Of a stretch of DNA of 64,000 nucleotides, positions 35,836 through 45,051 are shown piece after piece. The notes under the pieces are model-generated. The model searched no databases and was not told where the DNA came from. It worked only from the letters and a program-made list of their open reading frames with translations. The stretch is from Serratia odorifera. GTDB lineage: Bacteria > Pseudomonadota > Gammaproteobacteria > Enterobacterales > Enterobacteriaceae. The stretch's first letter is position 1. Each line of letters starts with the position of its first letter. The position numbers and the translations under genes are program-made. Where the stretch lies: contig NZ_LR134117.1 in assembly GCF_900635445.1 (NCBI RefSeq), forward strand, positions 992,001 through 1,056,000, written 5' to 3'.

Positions 35836-37215
35836 TCAGTAACCTTGCGGTGCGGCCGGCTTGTTGGCCAGTGCCGTCAACAGCTTGTCGTGAATACCGC
35901 CGAAACCGCCGTTGCTCATCACCAGAATATGGTCGCCCGGCTGTGCCGTTTTCACCACCATCTCTACCAGCGTATCCACATCGGCGCTCCAATGGGCCGG
36001 CTGTACACAGGCTTCGGCCACTTCCGCCACCTGCCAGGGAATATGGTGTGGCTGGAACAGGAACACTTCGTCGGCCCGCCCCAGCGACGGCGCCAGTTCG
36101 TTCTTGTTGATACCCATTTTCATGGTGTTGGAGCGCGGTTCCAGCACCGCCAGGATGCGTGCGGTACCGCCGACCTTGCCGCGCAACGCCGCCAGCGTTG
36201 CCAGGATCGCCGTCGGGTGATGGGCGAAATCGTCATACACCGTGACGCCATTGGCTTCGCCGCGCAGTTCCAGACGGCGACGCGCGTTGATAAAATCATT
36301 CAACGCGCGGCAGGCGTCTGCCGGCAGCACACCAACGTGACGCGCCGCAGCGATGGCCATCAGGCCATTATGCATATTGTGTTCACCCACCAGCGTCCAG
36401 TTGACCTCGCCCACCGTTTCGCCGTTGAGCTGCACCTCATAACGGCTGGCATCGGCGGTCAGTTTATTGGCGCGCCAGACGCCTTCTTCGCCTACCAGCT
36501 CCTGTTCGCTCCAGCATCCCATCGCCATCACCTGTTTGAGGTGCGGATCGTTGTCCGGCAGAATGATCTTGCCTTTGCCCGGTACCAGGCGTACCAGATG
36601 GTGGAACTGCTTCTGAATCGCCTTCAGATCGTCAAAGATATCGGCGTGATCGAACTCCAGATTGTTCATGATCAGCGTTCGCGGACTGTAGTGCACGAAC
36701 TTCGAGCGCTTGTCAAAGAAGGCGCAGTCGTATTCATCCGCTTCAATCACGAAGAACGGGCTGCCGCCCAGGCGAGCAGACACCTCAAAGTTGCCCGGTA
36801 CGCCGCCGATGACGAAGCCCGGTTGATAACCACAGGCTTCAAGGATCCAGGTGGCCATACCGGCGGTGGTGGTCTTGCCATGGGTGCCAGCGACGGCCAG
36901 TACCCAGCGATCGCGCAGCACATGATCGTGCAGCCACTGCGGGCCGGATACATAGGGGATCCCCTGTTCCAGCACCGCTTCCACGCACGGGTTGCCGCGC
37001 GTCATGGCATTGCCGATGATCACCATGTCCGGCGCCGGATCCAACTGTGCCGGATCGTACCCCTGGATCAAATCGATCCCCTGGTTTTCCAACAGCGTGC
37101 TCATCGGAGGATAGACATTAGCATCGGAACCGGTAACCTCGTGTCCAAGCGACCGAGCCAACATGGCCAGCCCACCCATAAAGGTGCCGCAGATGCCAAG
37201 AATGTGAATGCGCAT
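35836..37215 (-). CDS. mpl: UDP-MurNAc:L-Ala-gamma-D-Glu-meso-DAP ligase Mpl
   Basis: A 459-residue Mur-ligase-family enzyme that reattaches recycled tripeptide to UDP-MurNAc. It has an N-terminal nucleotide-binding fold (MRIHILGICGTFMGGLA), the ATP loop GTHGKTT (110-116) and a C-terminal ligase domain (DDFAHHPTAI, RSNTMKMG). It is divergent from fbp, as in E. coli. Confidence 0.96.
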   Translation of the reverse strand: MRIHILGICGTFMGGLAMLARSLGHEVTGSDANVYPPMSTLLENQGIDLIQGYDPAQLDPAPDMVIIGNAMTRGNPCVEAVLEQGIPYVSGPQWLHDHVLRDRWVLAVAGTHGKTTTAGMATWILEACGYQPGFVIGGVPGNFEVSARLGGSPFFVIEADEYDCAFFDKRSKFVHYSPRTLIMNNLEFDHADIFDDLKAIQKQFHHLVRLVPGKGKIILPDNDPHLKQVMAMGCWSEQELVGEEGVWRANKLTADASRYEVQLNGETVGEVNWTLVGEHNMHNGLMAIAAARHVGVLPADACRALNDFINARRRLELRGEANGVTVYDDFAHHPTAILATLAALRGKVGGTARILAVLEPRSNTMKMGINKNELAPSLGRADEVFLFQPHHIPWQVAEVAEACVQPAHWSADVDTLVEMVVKTAQPGDHILVMSNGGFGGIHDKLLTALANKPAAPQGY

Positions 37216-37385
37216 AGGTTTCTCATTTGAGTACGTCGAATGTGCGCTTATTCTAACGCTCAGAATCGTCCAGAAGAAATGGATTTGCCTATGAATGGCG
37301 CAATGCTTTGGGCTACACTGCTGAGCGAAAACGTTGGCGGTTTGTTAACAAACCGCTATCCATCCGTAGATTCAGGGATTGTGTC

Positions 37386-38390
37386 ATGAAAACGTTAGGC
37401 GAATTTATCGTCGAGAAACAGCACGACTTCTCTCACGCCACCGGCGAACTGACTGCATTGCTTTCCGCAATCAAGCTGGGCGCTAAAATCATCCACCGCG
37501 ACATCAATAAAGCGGGTCTGGTGGATATTCTAGGCACCAGCGGCGTTTCCAACGTACAGGGCGAAGTTCAGATGAAACTGGACCTGTACGCGAACGAAAA
37601 ACTGAAAGCCGCATTGAAAGCGCGCGGTGAAGTTGCCGGGATTGCGTCCGAAGAAGAAGACGAAATCGTGATTTTCGACGGCGAGCGTGCTGAAAATGCC
37701 AAATATGTGGTGCTGATGGATCCGTTGGACGGTTCGTCCAACATTGATGTCAACGTCTCTGTCGGTACTATTTTCTCTATCTATCGTCGCATCACCCCCG
37801 TCGGTACGCCTGTTACCGAAGAAGATTTCCTGCAACCGGGCAGCGCCCAGGTCGCAGCCGGTTATGTGGTTTATGGCTCCTCCACCATGCTGGTGTACAC
37901 CACCGGTTATGGCGTACACGCCTTTACCTACGATCCGTCTCTCGGCGTATTCTGCCTTTCTCACGAGAAAGTGTGCTTCCCGGAATCCGGCAATATGTAT
38001 TCGATCAACGAAGGTAACTACATCAAGTTCCCGCTCGGAGTGAAGAAGTACATCAAATACTGCCAGGAGCAGGATGAAGCCACTCAGCGCCCGTATACCT
38101 CACGCTATATCGGTTCACTGGTTGCCGACTTCCACCGCAACCTGCTGAAAGGCGGCATTTATATCTACCCAAGCACCGCCAGTCACCCGCAAGGCAAACT
38201 ACGCCTGCTGTATGAATGCAACCCGATGGCGTTCCTGGCCGAGCAGGCCGGCGGTAAAGCCAGCGACGGTAAAAACCGTATTCTGGATATTACCCCGCAG
38301 AAACTGCACCAGCGCGCACCATTCTTCGTCGGCACCAAATCCATGGTGGAAGACGCGGAACGCTTTATCGCCGAATACCCGGACGAATAA
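37386..38390 (+). CDS. fbp: Fructose-1,6-bisphosphatase class I
   Basis: A 334-residue gluconeogenic phosphatase. It carries the metal/phosphate signature MDPLDGSSNID (112-118 core) and GGIYIYPSTASHPQGKLRLLYECNPMAF around the active site. The start MKTLGEFIVEK at 37386 matches E. coli (332 aa). A GC-rich stem without a T-run (38402-38420) follows the stop. Confidence 0.97.
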   Translation: MKTLGEFIVEKQHDFSHATGELTALLSAIKLGAKIIHRDINKAGLVDILGTSGVSNVQGEVQMKLDLYANEKLKAALKARGEVAGIASEEEDEIVIFDGERAENAKYVVLMDPLDGSSNIDVNVSVGTIFSIYRRITPVGTPVTEEDFLQPGSAQVAAGYVVYGSSTMLVYTTGYGVHAFTYDPSLGVFCLSHEKVCFPESGNMYSINEGNYIKFPLGVKKYIKYCQEQDEATQRPYTSRYIGSLVADFHRNLLKGGIYIYPSTASHPQGKLRLLYECNPMAFLAEQAGGKASDGKNRILDITPQKLHQRAPFFVGTKSMVEDAERFIAEYPDE

Positions 38391-38500
38391 AGCCCCATTC
38401 AGGGCCGGCTCGTCCGGCCCGATATTCTCCCTGACGATCATGTCAAGCCGCGCTACCGCACGCCGCCGTCAACGCCGAACGGCCCTGCGCGAATGCCCAA

Positions 38501-40054
38501 TTACACCTTGAACACCGACATGCTCTGCGCCAGCGCCTGCGCCTGTTCTTCCAGTGAACGCGTTGCCGCGGCGGATTCCTCCACCAGTGCAGCATTCTGT
38601 TGCGCCACCTGATCCATCTGCGCCACCGCGACGTTGACCTGCTCGATACCGCTGCTCTGCTCGCGGGTCGCCGCTGAAATCTCGCGCATCAAGGCCGTAA
38701 CCCGTCCGACCTCATCGGCAATGCCGTTCATGGTTTTTGCGGCAGACTCGGCCATTTGCTCGCCTTCCTGCACCCGATTTTGCGATGCTTCAATCAGCCC
38801 CTTGATCTCTTTGGCCGACTGCGCGCTGCGCTGCGCCAGGCTGCGCACTTCGCCGGCCACCACGGCAAAACCACGGCCCTGCTCGCCGGCACGCGCGGCT
38901 TCCACTGCCGCATTCAGCGCCAGGATATTGGTCTGAAACGCGATACCGTCCATCACGCTGATGATATCGGCAATGCGGCGCGAACTGTCGGTAATCGCCT
39001 GCATTTTATCTTTGACCTGACCGACCACCTGGCTGCCGCGATCGGCAATGTCAGACACGCTCAGCGCCAACTGGTTGGCCTGCTGGGCATTTTCAGCGTT
39101 CATTCTGACCGTCGAGGTCAGCTGTTCCATACTGGCGGCGGTTTCCTCCAGCGACGCGGCAGACTCTTCGGTACGTTGCGCCAAATGCACGTTACCGGCA
39201 GCCAATTCACGCGATCCAATATCAATCTGACTACTGGCGTCACGCACTTTGCTCACCGACAGCGCCAGCGATTGCTGCATGCGCTGCATGGCATGTGCCA
39301 GGCGCCCCATTTCAGTGGTGCCGCCGCCGTGAATGTTGCGAGTCAGATCGCCATTGGCAATCTGTTCCAGCTCGGCGATCGACACATCCAGCGGCCGCAG
39401 AATGATCACCCGCAGGGCGAACCAGGCCACTATTGCCAGCAGTACGCTGAGTACGCCGGCCGCCACGATCAACACAATTTGCGTACTGGCATTGCCTTCT
39501 GCCTCGTCCACCCGCTGCTGGCCGACCTGCATGGCAAAGCTGCGAAACTCGCCAAGATCGTTTTCAAACGCAATGCTCAACGTTGAGATGCGCGTTTCCT
39601 GAATGGCATAATAACCGGCGATATCACCGGCCTTGATGGCGTCTGCCATTGGCCTCACGCCCTGTTCCTGATAGGCCTGATAGCTGGCCTGCAGGCGTTT
39701 GGATAACGCTTTACCCCGTTCGGTCACCGTACCAACGCGGATAAAGCGCGCCATCTCCTGCTGCGACTGGTTCAGATAACCGTAGATACGGCCTACCGTA
39801 GCGTCAGACACCTCAATCTGGCCGGTTTCGCGCTGGCGTACCGCCAACGATGCTGCGGTACGTGCACGCAGCGTCAGGTTGGAACTGTTGGCCAGCGACC
39901 CCAGCTCTTCCCCCAGGATCTGGTTCAGCGTATGCAGTGAACGCGAGCCCTGATTAATGGCGTTTACGCCGATCACGCTGACCATAATCAGCAATACCGT
40001 CATCAGTCCCAGCAAGGCAATCAGCCCGGCCTTGACCGTAATCTTGTTTAACAT
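38501..40054 (-). CDS. Methyl-accepting chemotaxis protein
   Basis: A 517-residue inner-membrane chemoreceptor. TM1 is about 10-30, a four-helix periplasmic sensor of the Tar type about 32-190, and TM2 about 191-214. HAMP (LRPLDVSIAELEQIANGDL) precedes the cytoplasmic hairpin, with its conserved tip DGIAFQTNILALNAAVEAARAGEQGRGFAVVAGEVR. Methylation helices flank it. It lacks the C-terminal NWETF-type CheR/CheB tether, so it may rely on other receptors for adaptation. Ligand unknown. It is inserted between fbp and ppa, where E. coli has none. Confidence 0.9.
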   Translation of the reverse strand: MLNKITVKAGLIALLGLMTVLLIMVSVIGVNAINQGSRSLHTLNQILGEELGSLANSSNLTLRARTAASLAVRQRETGQIEVSDATVGRIYGYLNQSQQEMARFIRVGTVTERGKALSKRLQASYQAYQEQGVRPMADAIKAGDIAGYYAIQETRISTLSIAFENDLGEFRSFAMQVGQQRVDEAEGNASTQIVLIVAAGVLSVLLAIVAWFALRVIILRPLDVSIAELEQIANGDLTRNIHGGGTTEMGRLAHAMQRMQQSLALSVSKVRDASSQIDIGSRELAAGNVHLAQRTEESAASLEETAASMEQLTSTVRMNAENAQQANQLALSVSDIADRGSQVVGQVKDKMQAITDSSRRIADIISVMDGIAFQTNILALNAAVEAARAGEQGRGFAVVAGEVRSLAQRSAQSAKEIKGLIEASQNRVQEGEQMAESAAKTMNGIADEVGRVTALMREISAATREQSSGIEQVNVAVAQMDQVAQQNAALVEESAAATRSLEEQAQALAQSMSVFKV

Positions 40055-40299
40055 GTGTTCTTCCCGGCTTTAGACAATAGGTGTGGTAGAGGCAGAGGCA
40101 AGACACGGCGCACGCACCGTTATTATTTATTGGTTTTATCGGCGCCAAAGGGAAAAACTTGACGGCAACGGCGGATTATTCTGGAAATTCATGCTAAAGG
40201 AGGCGCGCGCGGTTACGCTGATGAAAAGGGCAGGAAATCGCAAAAGAGTCCGCTATAATACCCGGCACTCCATTTCTGGTTTGATTAAAGGAAACCGAC

Positions 40300-40827
40300 A
40301 TGAGCTTGAATCTGGTCCCTGCTGGCAAAGACCTGCCGGAAGACATCTACGTTGTTATCGAAATCCCGGCCAACGCCGATCCGATCAAATATGAAATCGA
40401 CAAGGAAACCGGCGCACTGTTCGTTGACCGTTTCATGTCTACCGCGATGTTCTATCCGTGCAACTACGGTTACATCAACCACACTCTGTCACTGGACGGC
40501 GATCCGGTTGACGTCCTGGTGCCAACCCCGTACCCGCTGCAGCCTGGTTCCGTGATCCGCTGCCGTCCGGTTGGCGTGCTGAAGATGACCGACGAAGCCG
40601 GTGAAGATGCCAAACTGGTTGCGGTACCGCACAGCAAGTTGACCAAGGAATACGATCACGTAAAAGACGTGAACGACCTGCCAGAACTGCTGAAAGCCCA
40701 GATCGCTCACTTCTTCGAGCACTACAAGGATCTGGAAAAAGGCAAATGGGTGAAAGTGGAAGGCTGGGCCGATGCCGCCGCCGCCAAAGCCGAGATCGTT
40801 GCCTCCTTCGAGCGTGCCAAGAAGTAA
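40300..40827 (+). CDS. ppa: Inorganic pyrophosphatase
   Basis: A 175-residue family I soluble pyrophosphatase, nearly identical to E. coli Ppa. The metal-binding DGDPVDVLV motif holds Asp66, Asp68 and Asp71, and KEYDHVKDVNDLP completes the site. AAAGGA precedes the start. It is followed by a strong terminator shared with ytfP. Confidence 0.98.
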   Translation: MSLNLVPAGKDLPEDIYVVIEIPANADPIKYEIDKETGALFVDRFMSTAMFYPCNYGYINHTLSLDGDPVDVLVPTPYPLQPGSVIRCRPVGVLKMTDEAGEDAKLVAVPHSKLTKEYDHVKDVNDLPELLKAQIAHFFEHYKDLEKGKWVKVEGWADAAAAKAEIVASFERAKK

Positions 40828-40849
40828 TTCTTCGCCCTGCCGATAGATG

Positions 40850-40881
40850 AAAAAACACCGCTCAATGAGCGGTGTTTTTTT
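40850..40881. terminator. Bidirectional terminator between ppa and ytfP
   Basis: Stem AAAAACACCGCTC / GAGCGGTGTTTTT with an AAT loop and flanking A and T runs, between convergent stops. Confidence 0.93.
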
Positions 40882-40882
40882 A

Positions 40883-41230
40883 TTACGCTTCGTCGTGACG
40901 CTTCAGCCAGTCACCGCTTTCAATCAGCGGATATCCCTCTACGCTGTGTCGATACAGGTAGATCCACGCAGTGCCATAAGGCGTCTGAATCAGCTCGCGC
41001 TTATAGTCCTTGGTGTTGCTTTTCAGTTCGTCAAGCTCTGCCAGAATCGATGAGTTGATACGATACACCTCACAATGTATCGTGCCCTCTCCAGGGATCG
41101 CCGCCGGGTAATGGCCCAGATTATAAATCTGATAACCATCGAGCTCATGCTCGCCTAACCATTGGGCGTTAGTCATCCAATGGCTGTTTCCCTGTTTGCG
41201 TCGTAAACTGCCGTAGACAATTATTCGCAT
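40883..41230 (-). CDS. ytfP: Gamma-glutamylcyclotransferase-like protein YtfP
   Basis: A 115-residue GGCT-fold protein (IIVYGSLRRKQGNSHW start, the family's substrate-binding YGSL motif). The catalytic acid candidate is Glu in the LAELDELK segment. Biochemical role unproven. Its start is 2 bp from the tamB stop, so it is the last gene of tamA-tamB-ytfP, as in E. coli (113 aa). Confidence 0.93.
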   Translation of the reverse strand: MRIIVYGSLRRKQGNSHWMTNAQWLGEHELDGYQIYNLGHYPAAIPGEGTIHCEVYRINSSILAELDELKSNTKDYKRELIQTPYGTAWIYLYRHSVEGYPLIESGDWLKRHDEA

Positions 41231-41232
41231 CG

Positions 41233-44200
41233 CTAAAACTCAAACTGATAGAGCAAATCTAGTGCCTGGTCGAGACCGGACACCGCTTCCAGATACAACT
41301 TAGGCATCAGGCGGTAACGCAACGTCAGCGTGGCCAGCGAATCGAAAATGCCCACCCCATATTTTACTTGTAAGCCAGGGAGGACATAGCCGCTCACGAC
41401 AACCTGGGAGCTATCACCCACTCCCGCAGTATCAAGGGCCAAATTACTTACGCCAAACGCCTCGCCGATTTTACCCACAAGTTGACCACTTTGTGCAACC
41501 CCCAGACCCACTAACATTGACGTCATGGCGTTGCCGTCGGCACCGGAACTGCTCAAACCCTGGCCGCGCAGCAGATAAGACAATGCTTCCTGTTGCGATT
41601 TGGCCGGATCGGAGAATACCTCCAGCTTGGGCGCATCCGCCAGCCCGGTGACGCGCACGCCGGCGGTAACGCCGTCTTCGGTGGCTTCCGGGTTACGAAT
41701 CGCTTCCATGTTGAGCAGCGGCTGGTCCGGGGGCCCGGAGAACATCAGTTGCCCTTTGCGGATGATCAGATCCTGACCATAAGCATGGAAGCGGCCTGCC
41801 GGGATGTCAATCTGGCCATTCAGCCCCAGCCCGCGCTTGTCCTGCACCACTTTCAAATCGCCTTTCAGCCGCGCTTTCAGGCCAAAGGCGTCCAACCGAA
41901 CATCATCACCGACGTGAATCATCAGGTTGCTGTTAATCGGTATCGACGCGGTTTTCGGCTGAATCGGCTTCAGCTGCCGATCCAGCATCACTTCGTCAGA
42001 CGAAACGCCCACCGCGCTTTCCGGCAGTTCCTGCACCGTAATGCGCGCCCAGGGAATATCGACGTTGCCGTTGAGCGAGAACAATTGCGGCGTCGCTTCG
42101 AACACCAGATCGGGAGACACGTCGAGACGGACCATCGGCGGTACCGTCACCCGTAACTTGTTGCCCTTGGCGGCAATGCGTGCGCGCCAGGCGTTGATAT
42201 CGCTCCAGTCGGCATCGCCGGTCATGTTCAACTGGCCCTGAGTGGTGGTGATCAAGCCGTCTAGCGTCGAATTCATGCCGTTAAAGTTGATCGCCAGGCG
42301 GCCGTCAGTCATGTCGAACGGCATCCAGCTACCGTCAATATCCACCTTGTCCAGCGCCAACCGGCCAAACACCAGCGGTTTTTGCGCATTGCCACCCAGC
42401 CGCAGATTAGCGTTCAACATACCGGCGGCTTTCTCACCCTGCATCAGCGCCGGGTTAATCAGCGCCAACGAGATATTGGTGATATTGACGTTGCCACTGA
42501 GATTGCGTCGCGTCTGCGGGTCGGTGACCTGCACATTGCCGTCAAACTGGCCGTTATTGTTCAACTTGATGCGCCAGTCGGCCTGCGCCCGGCCATTGGT
42601 GATGCCAGCATTAAGATTGAGCGTATCAAAGGCGATCGGCAGCGGGTTACCCTGCACCTGCTGCACCACTTTCACCCCGTTGCCCACCAGCGCCACCTTG
42701 GCCTGTGGCAGCGCAGCGCCCGGCTGCCAGCTAACGTCGGCGCGGCCGGTAAACACGCCGCTCAGCGCGGTGTCCGGGCCAAGGAACGGTTTGATCATTT
42801 TCAGATCGAACCGGTTGAGCACCACGCTGGCCTGGCCACTGGCGCCGGCCTCAATGGTTTTCGGCACGCACAGCTCGGCATCCGGATTTTGCCAGCAGTG
42901 TGGCCCGACGCTGATTTTTTGCTGCGTATTGAGGTAGTCGAGCGCAATAGCCCGCGTCAGACGCCATTCACCAACCGGCGTATCAAAGCGGGTGTTGTTC
43001 ATGGTGCCACGCCAGCGTTGCTGCTGGCGATCAAAACTGCCGGAAAGTGCCAGTTGACCAGATACCGGTTTGCCGTCGATCTTCAACTGCAACGCATGCT
43101 GTTTTTCGCTGCCTTTGGCATCCAGCGTCAGCAGGTTTACTTCCAGCGCGTCCTGCTTGAGCTGCTCTACCCGCACCGCCAGCTGCCCCTGGATCTGATC
43201 GGTGGAGCGCACGTCGCCGTCCACCTTCACCCGCCGGATATGCAGTGCCTGCCATTGCAGGCCGGAGGCGGTCAAATCCGCCAATAGCTGTGGCGCCTGC
43301 AGATTACCACGCAGTTTCAGCTGGCCTTTTGCGGTACCACCGAGCCCCGGCAGCGCGCCGTCCAACTGAGGTGCGTCAATATCGGCATCCAGATTCCAGC
43401 TTTTCTCATCCAGTTGCCCTTTCACATTCAGTCTGTTACGCCCTAACGCCAGATCGACTGCGGGGATTTTCCATTGCCCGGCGGCGTTGCCGCTGAGTGA
43501 GCCGCGTGCCGATACCTTGTTTTGCTTGACGTTGCCGTCCAGTTGCAACGTCGGCACCTGCAGTTGCCAACTGCCGCCGTACAGGCTACCGCGAGTGGTG
43601 ATTTTGCCGTCGAGCTTCGCCGGCCACTCCGGCCACTGCTTGGCGGTATTGATGCCGCTCAACTGCAACTGTGACGTCCAGCTGATGGCCTTGCTCCAGT
43701 CCACCAGCGCGGTCAGATCGGCATGGCCCTGCAACGCCGCCAGTCGCAGACGTTGTAGTTTGAACTGCTCGACGTTACCTTTACCGTCCAGTGTCAGCAC
43801 TGCCGGTGGCAGATCCTGGCCTTTGATATTGGCACGCGTCGACAGTGCATAATCGGTGGCCTTGCCGTTGAAACGCAGGCGTAAACCATCAACCTGGTAC
43901 TGCGCTTCACCGCTAAGCGGCCATCTCAGCCGTTTGCCTTCCAGCGTCAGCGCCAGCGGTAAACCAGCCTCCGCCAGTTGCGTTTGCAGATCCAGCTGCG
44001 CCCCCACCGGCCCGGACAGATTCATCGCCACGCTTAACGCCTCACGCAACGCGCCACCGACGTTCAGCTTCACTTTTTCGCCCTTCAGCGGCTCCACGTT
44101 CAGCGTGCCGTTGGCGACCATCTCCACCGGCCACTGGTCTTTCAACGTCGCCTGCCCGTGGGCGAACAGCGTGCCCTGCGGGGATTTGACGTCGAACTTA

Positions 44201-45051
44201 TCCAGTTGCAAATGGTGATCCAGCGTGCTGGCCTGCAACAGCAGGCTGGTGATCAGCACGTCGGTATCGCCGGTCAGGCGCAGCTGCTCGCCGCGGATCT
44301 CCTTCACCGTGATATCCAGCGGCAGGCGAACCTCCGGCAAATCCGGCAACAGCGGCTTGGCAAACAGCGCCTTCAGCGTTTCCCCCAGCGGGGTTTCCTC
44401 TGGCTTTGGTGCCGGTTTCTCTGTCTCAAGCGCACGATCGCCGACCTGCCTGGCTACCTCAACCGCCGGTTGCATCGCCTCCGGCAACGGGTTTTGCGGC
44501 GTTTTTGGCAGCGCGATCAGCAAGGCACCGATCCGGGTCGGCATCAGGGTCAATGCGCGCTCCTGCCATTGCGCACCGGTGCTGAATTCACCCAGCGAAA
44601 TGGCGGTGTCGTCAACGCTGACCTTGACATTGTTCAGCGCCAGTTTGCGCAGGGTAATCGGGTACGGCGTACTGAGATTGGCGGCCGGCTCGTCACTGTC
44701 GGCGACCGGCTCCGATGGCGTCATTTCGCTGGTCTTCACCACCACGTCAACGTCGTCGGCGGTCAGCGCATTAACGCACAGCGAGCTACGCTTGAAACAG
44801 GACAGATCGAGCGAAAGGTGGAATTGACCGACGTTGACCGTCACCCCAGGCATCTGATACTTGACGCCCTTCAGCGTCAGATCGCGCCAGCCGCCGGTGA
44901 CGCTGGCAATGTCCAGCCCCGGCACCCAGCGCGCCGCCGCGTTCAGGGTCATATGCAAACCGCTGGTGGTGCCCAACAGGAACGCCACGCCACCCACCAG
45001 CAACAGCAGCACAATCAGAAATCCAAGACAGATCTTTTTTACCAGGCTCAT
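41233..45051 (-). CDS. tamB: Translocation and assembly module inner-membrane protein TamB
   Basis: A 1272-residue AsmA-like periplasm-spanning protein. An N-terminal signal anchor (about 6-26) precedes a very long repetitive beta-rich region forming a hydrophobic taco. The conserved DUF490 C-terminus contains LPGLQVKYGVGIFDSLATLTLRYRL and ends YQFEF. It works with TamA in outer-membrane protein assembly and in anterograde phospholipid transport. It overlaps tamA by 4 bp. Confidence 0.95.
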   Translation of the reverse strand: MSLVKKICLGFLIVLLLLVGGVAFLLGTTSGLHMTLNAAARWVPGLDIASVTGGWRDLTLKGVKYQMPGVTVNVGQFHLSLDLSCFKRSSLCVNALTADDVDVVVKTSEMTPSEPVADSDEPAANLSTPYPITLRKLALNNVKVSVDDTAISLGEFSTGAQWQERALTLMPTRIGALLIALPKTPQNPLPEAMQPAVEVARQVGDRALETEKPAPKPEETPLGETLKALFAKPLLPDLPEVRLPLDITVKEIRGEQLRLTGDTDVLITSLLLQASTLDHHLQLDKFDVKSPQGTLFAHGQATLKDQWPVEMVANGTLNVEPLKGEKVKLNVGGALREALSVAMNLSGPVGAQLDLQTQLAEAGLPLALTLEGKRLRWPLSGEAQYQVDGLRLRFNGKATDYALSTRANIKGQDLPPAVLTLDGKGNVEQFKLQRLRLAALQGHADLTALVDWSKAISWTSQLQLSGINTAKQWPEWPAKLDGKITTRGSLYGGSWQLQVPTLQLDGNVKQNKVSARGSLSGNAAGQWKIPAVDLALGRNRLNVKGQLDEKSWNLDADIDAPQLDGALPGLGGTAKGQLKLRGNLQAPQLLADLTASGLQWQALHIRRVKVDGDVRSTDQIQGQLAVRVEQLKQDALEVNLLTLDAKGSEKQHALQLKIDGKPVSGQLALSGSFDRQQQRWRGTMNNTRFDTPVGEWRLTRAIALDYLNTQQKISVGPHCWQNPDAELCVPKTIEAGASGQASVVLNRFDLKMIKPFLGPDTALSGVFTGRADVSWQPGAALPQAKVALVGNGVKVVQQVQGNPLPIAFDTLNLNAGITNGRAQADWRIKLNNNGQFDGNVQVTDPQTRRNLSGNVNITNISLALINPALMQGEKAAGMLNANLRLGGNAQKPLVFGRLALDKVDIDGSWMPFDMTDGRLAINFNGMNSTLDGLITTTQGQLNMTGDADWSDINAWRARIAAKGNKLRVTVPPMVRLDVSPDLVFEATPQLFSLNGNVDIPWARITVQELPESAVGVSSDEVMLDRQLKPIQPKTASIPINSNLMIHVGDDVRLDAFGLKARLKGDLKVVQDKRGLGLNGQIDIPAGRFHAYGQDLIIRKGQLMFSGPPDQPLLNMEAIRNPEATEDGVTAGVRVTGLADAPKLEVFSDPAKSQQEALSYLLRGQGLSSSGADGNAMTSMLVGLGVAQSGQLVGKIGEAFGVSNLALDTAGVGDSSQVVVSGYVLPGLQVKYGVGIFDSLATLTLRYRLMPKLYLEAVSGLDQALDLLYQFEF

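Noticed and set aside
38402..38420. GGGCCGG / CCGGCCC hairpin after fbp
   Set aside because: No T-run on either side; not enough to call a terminator.
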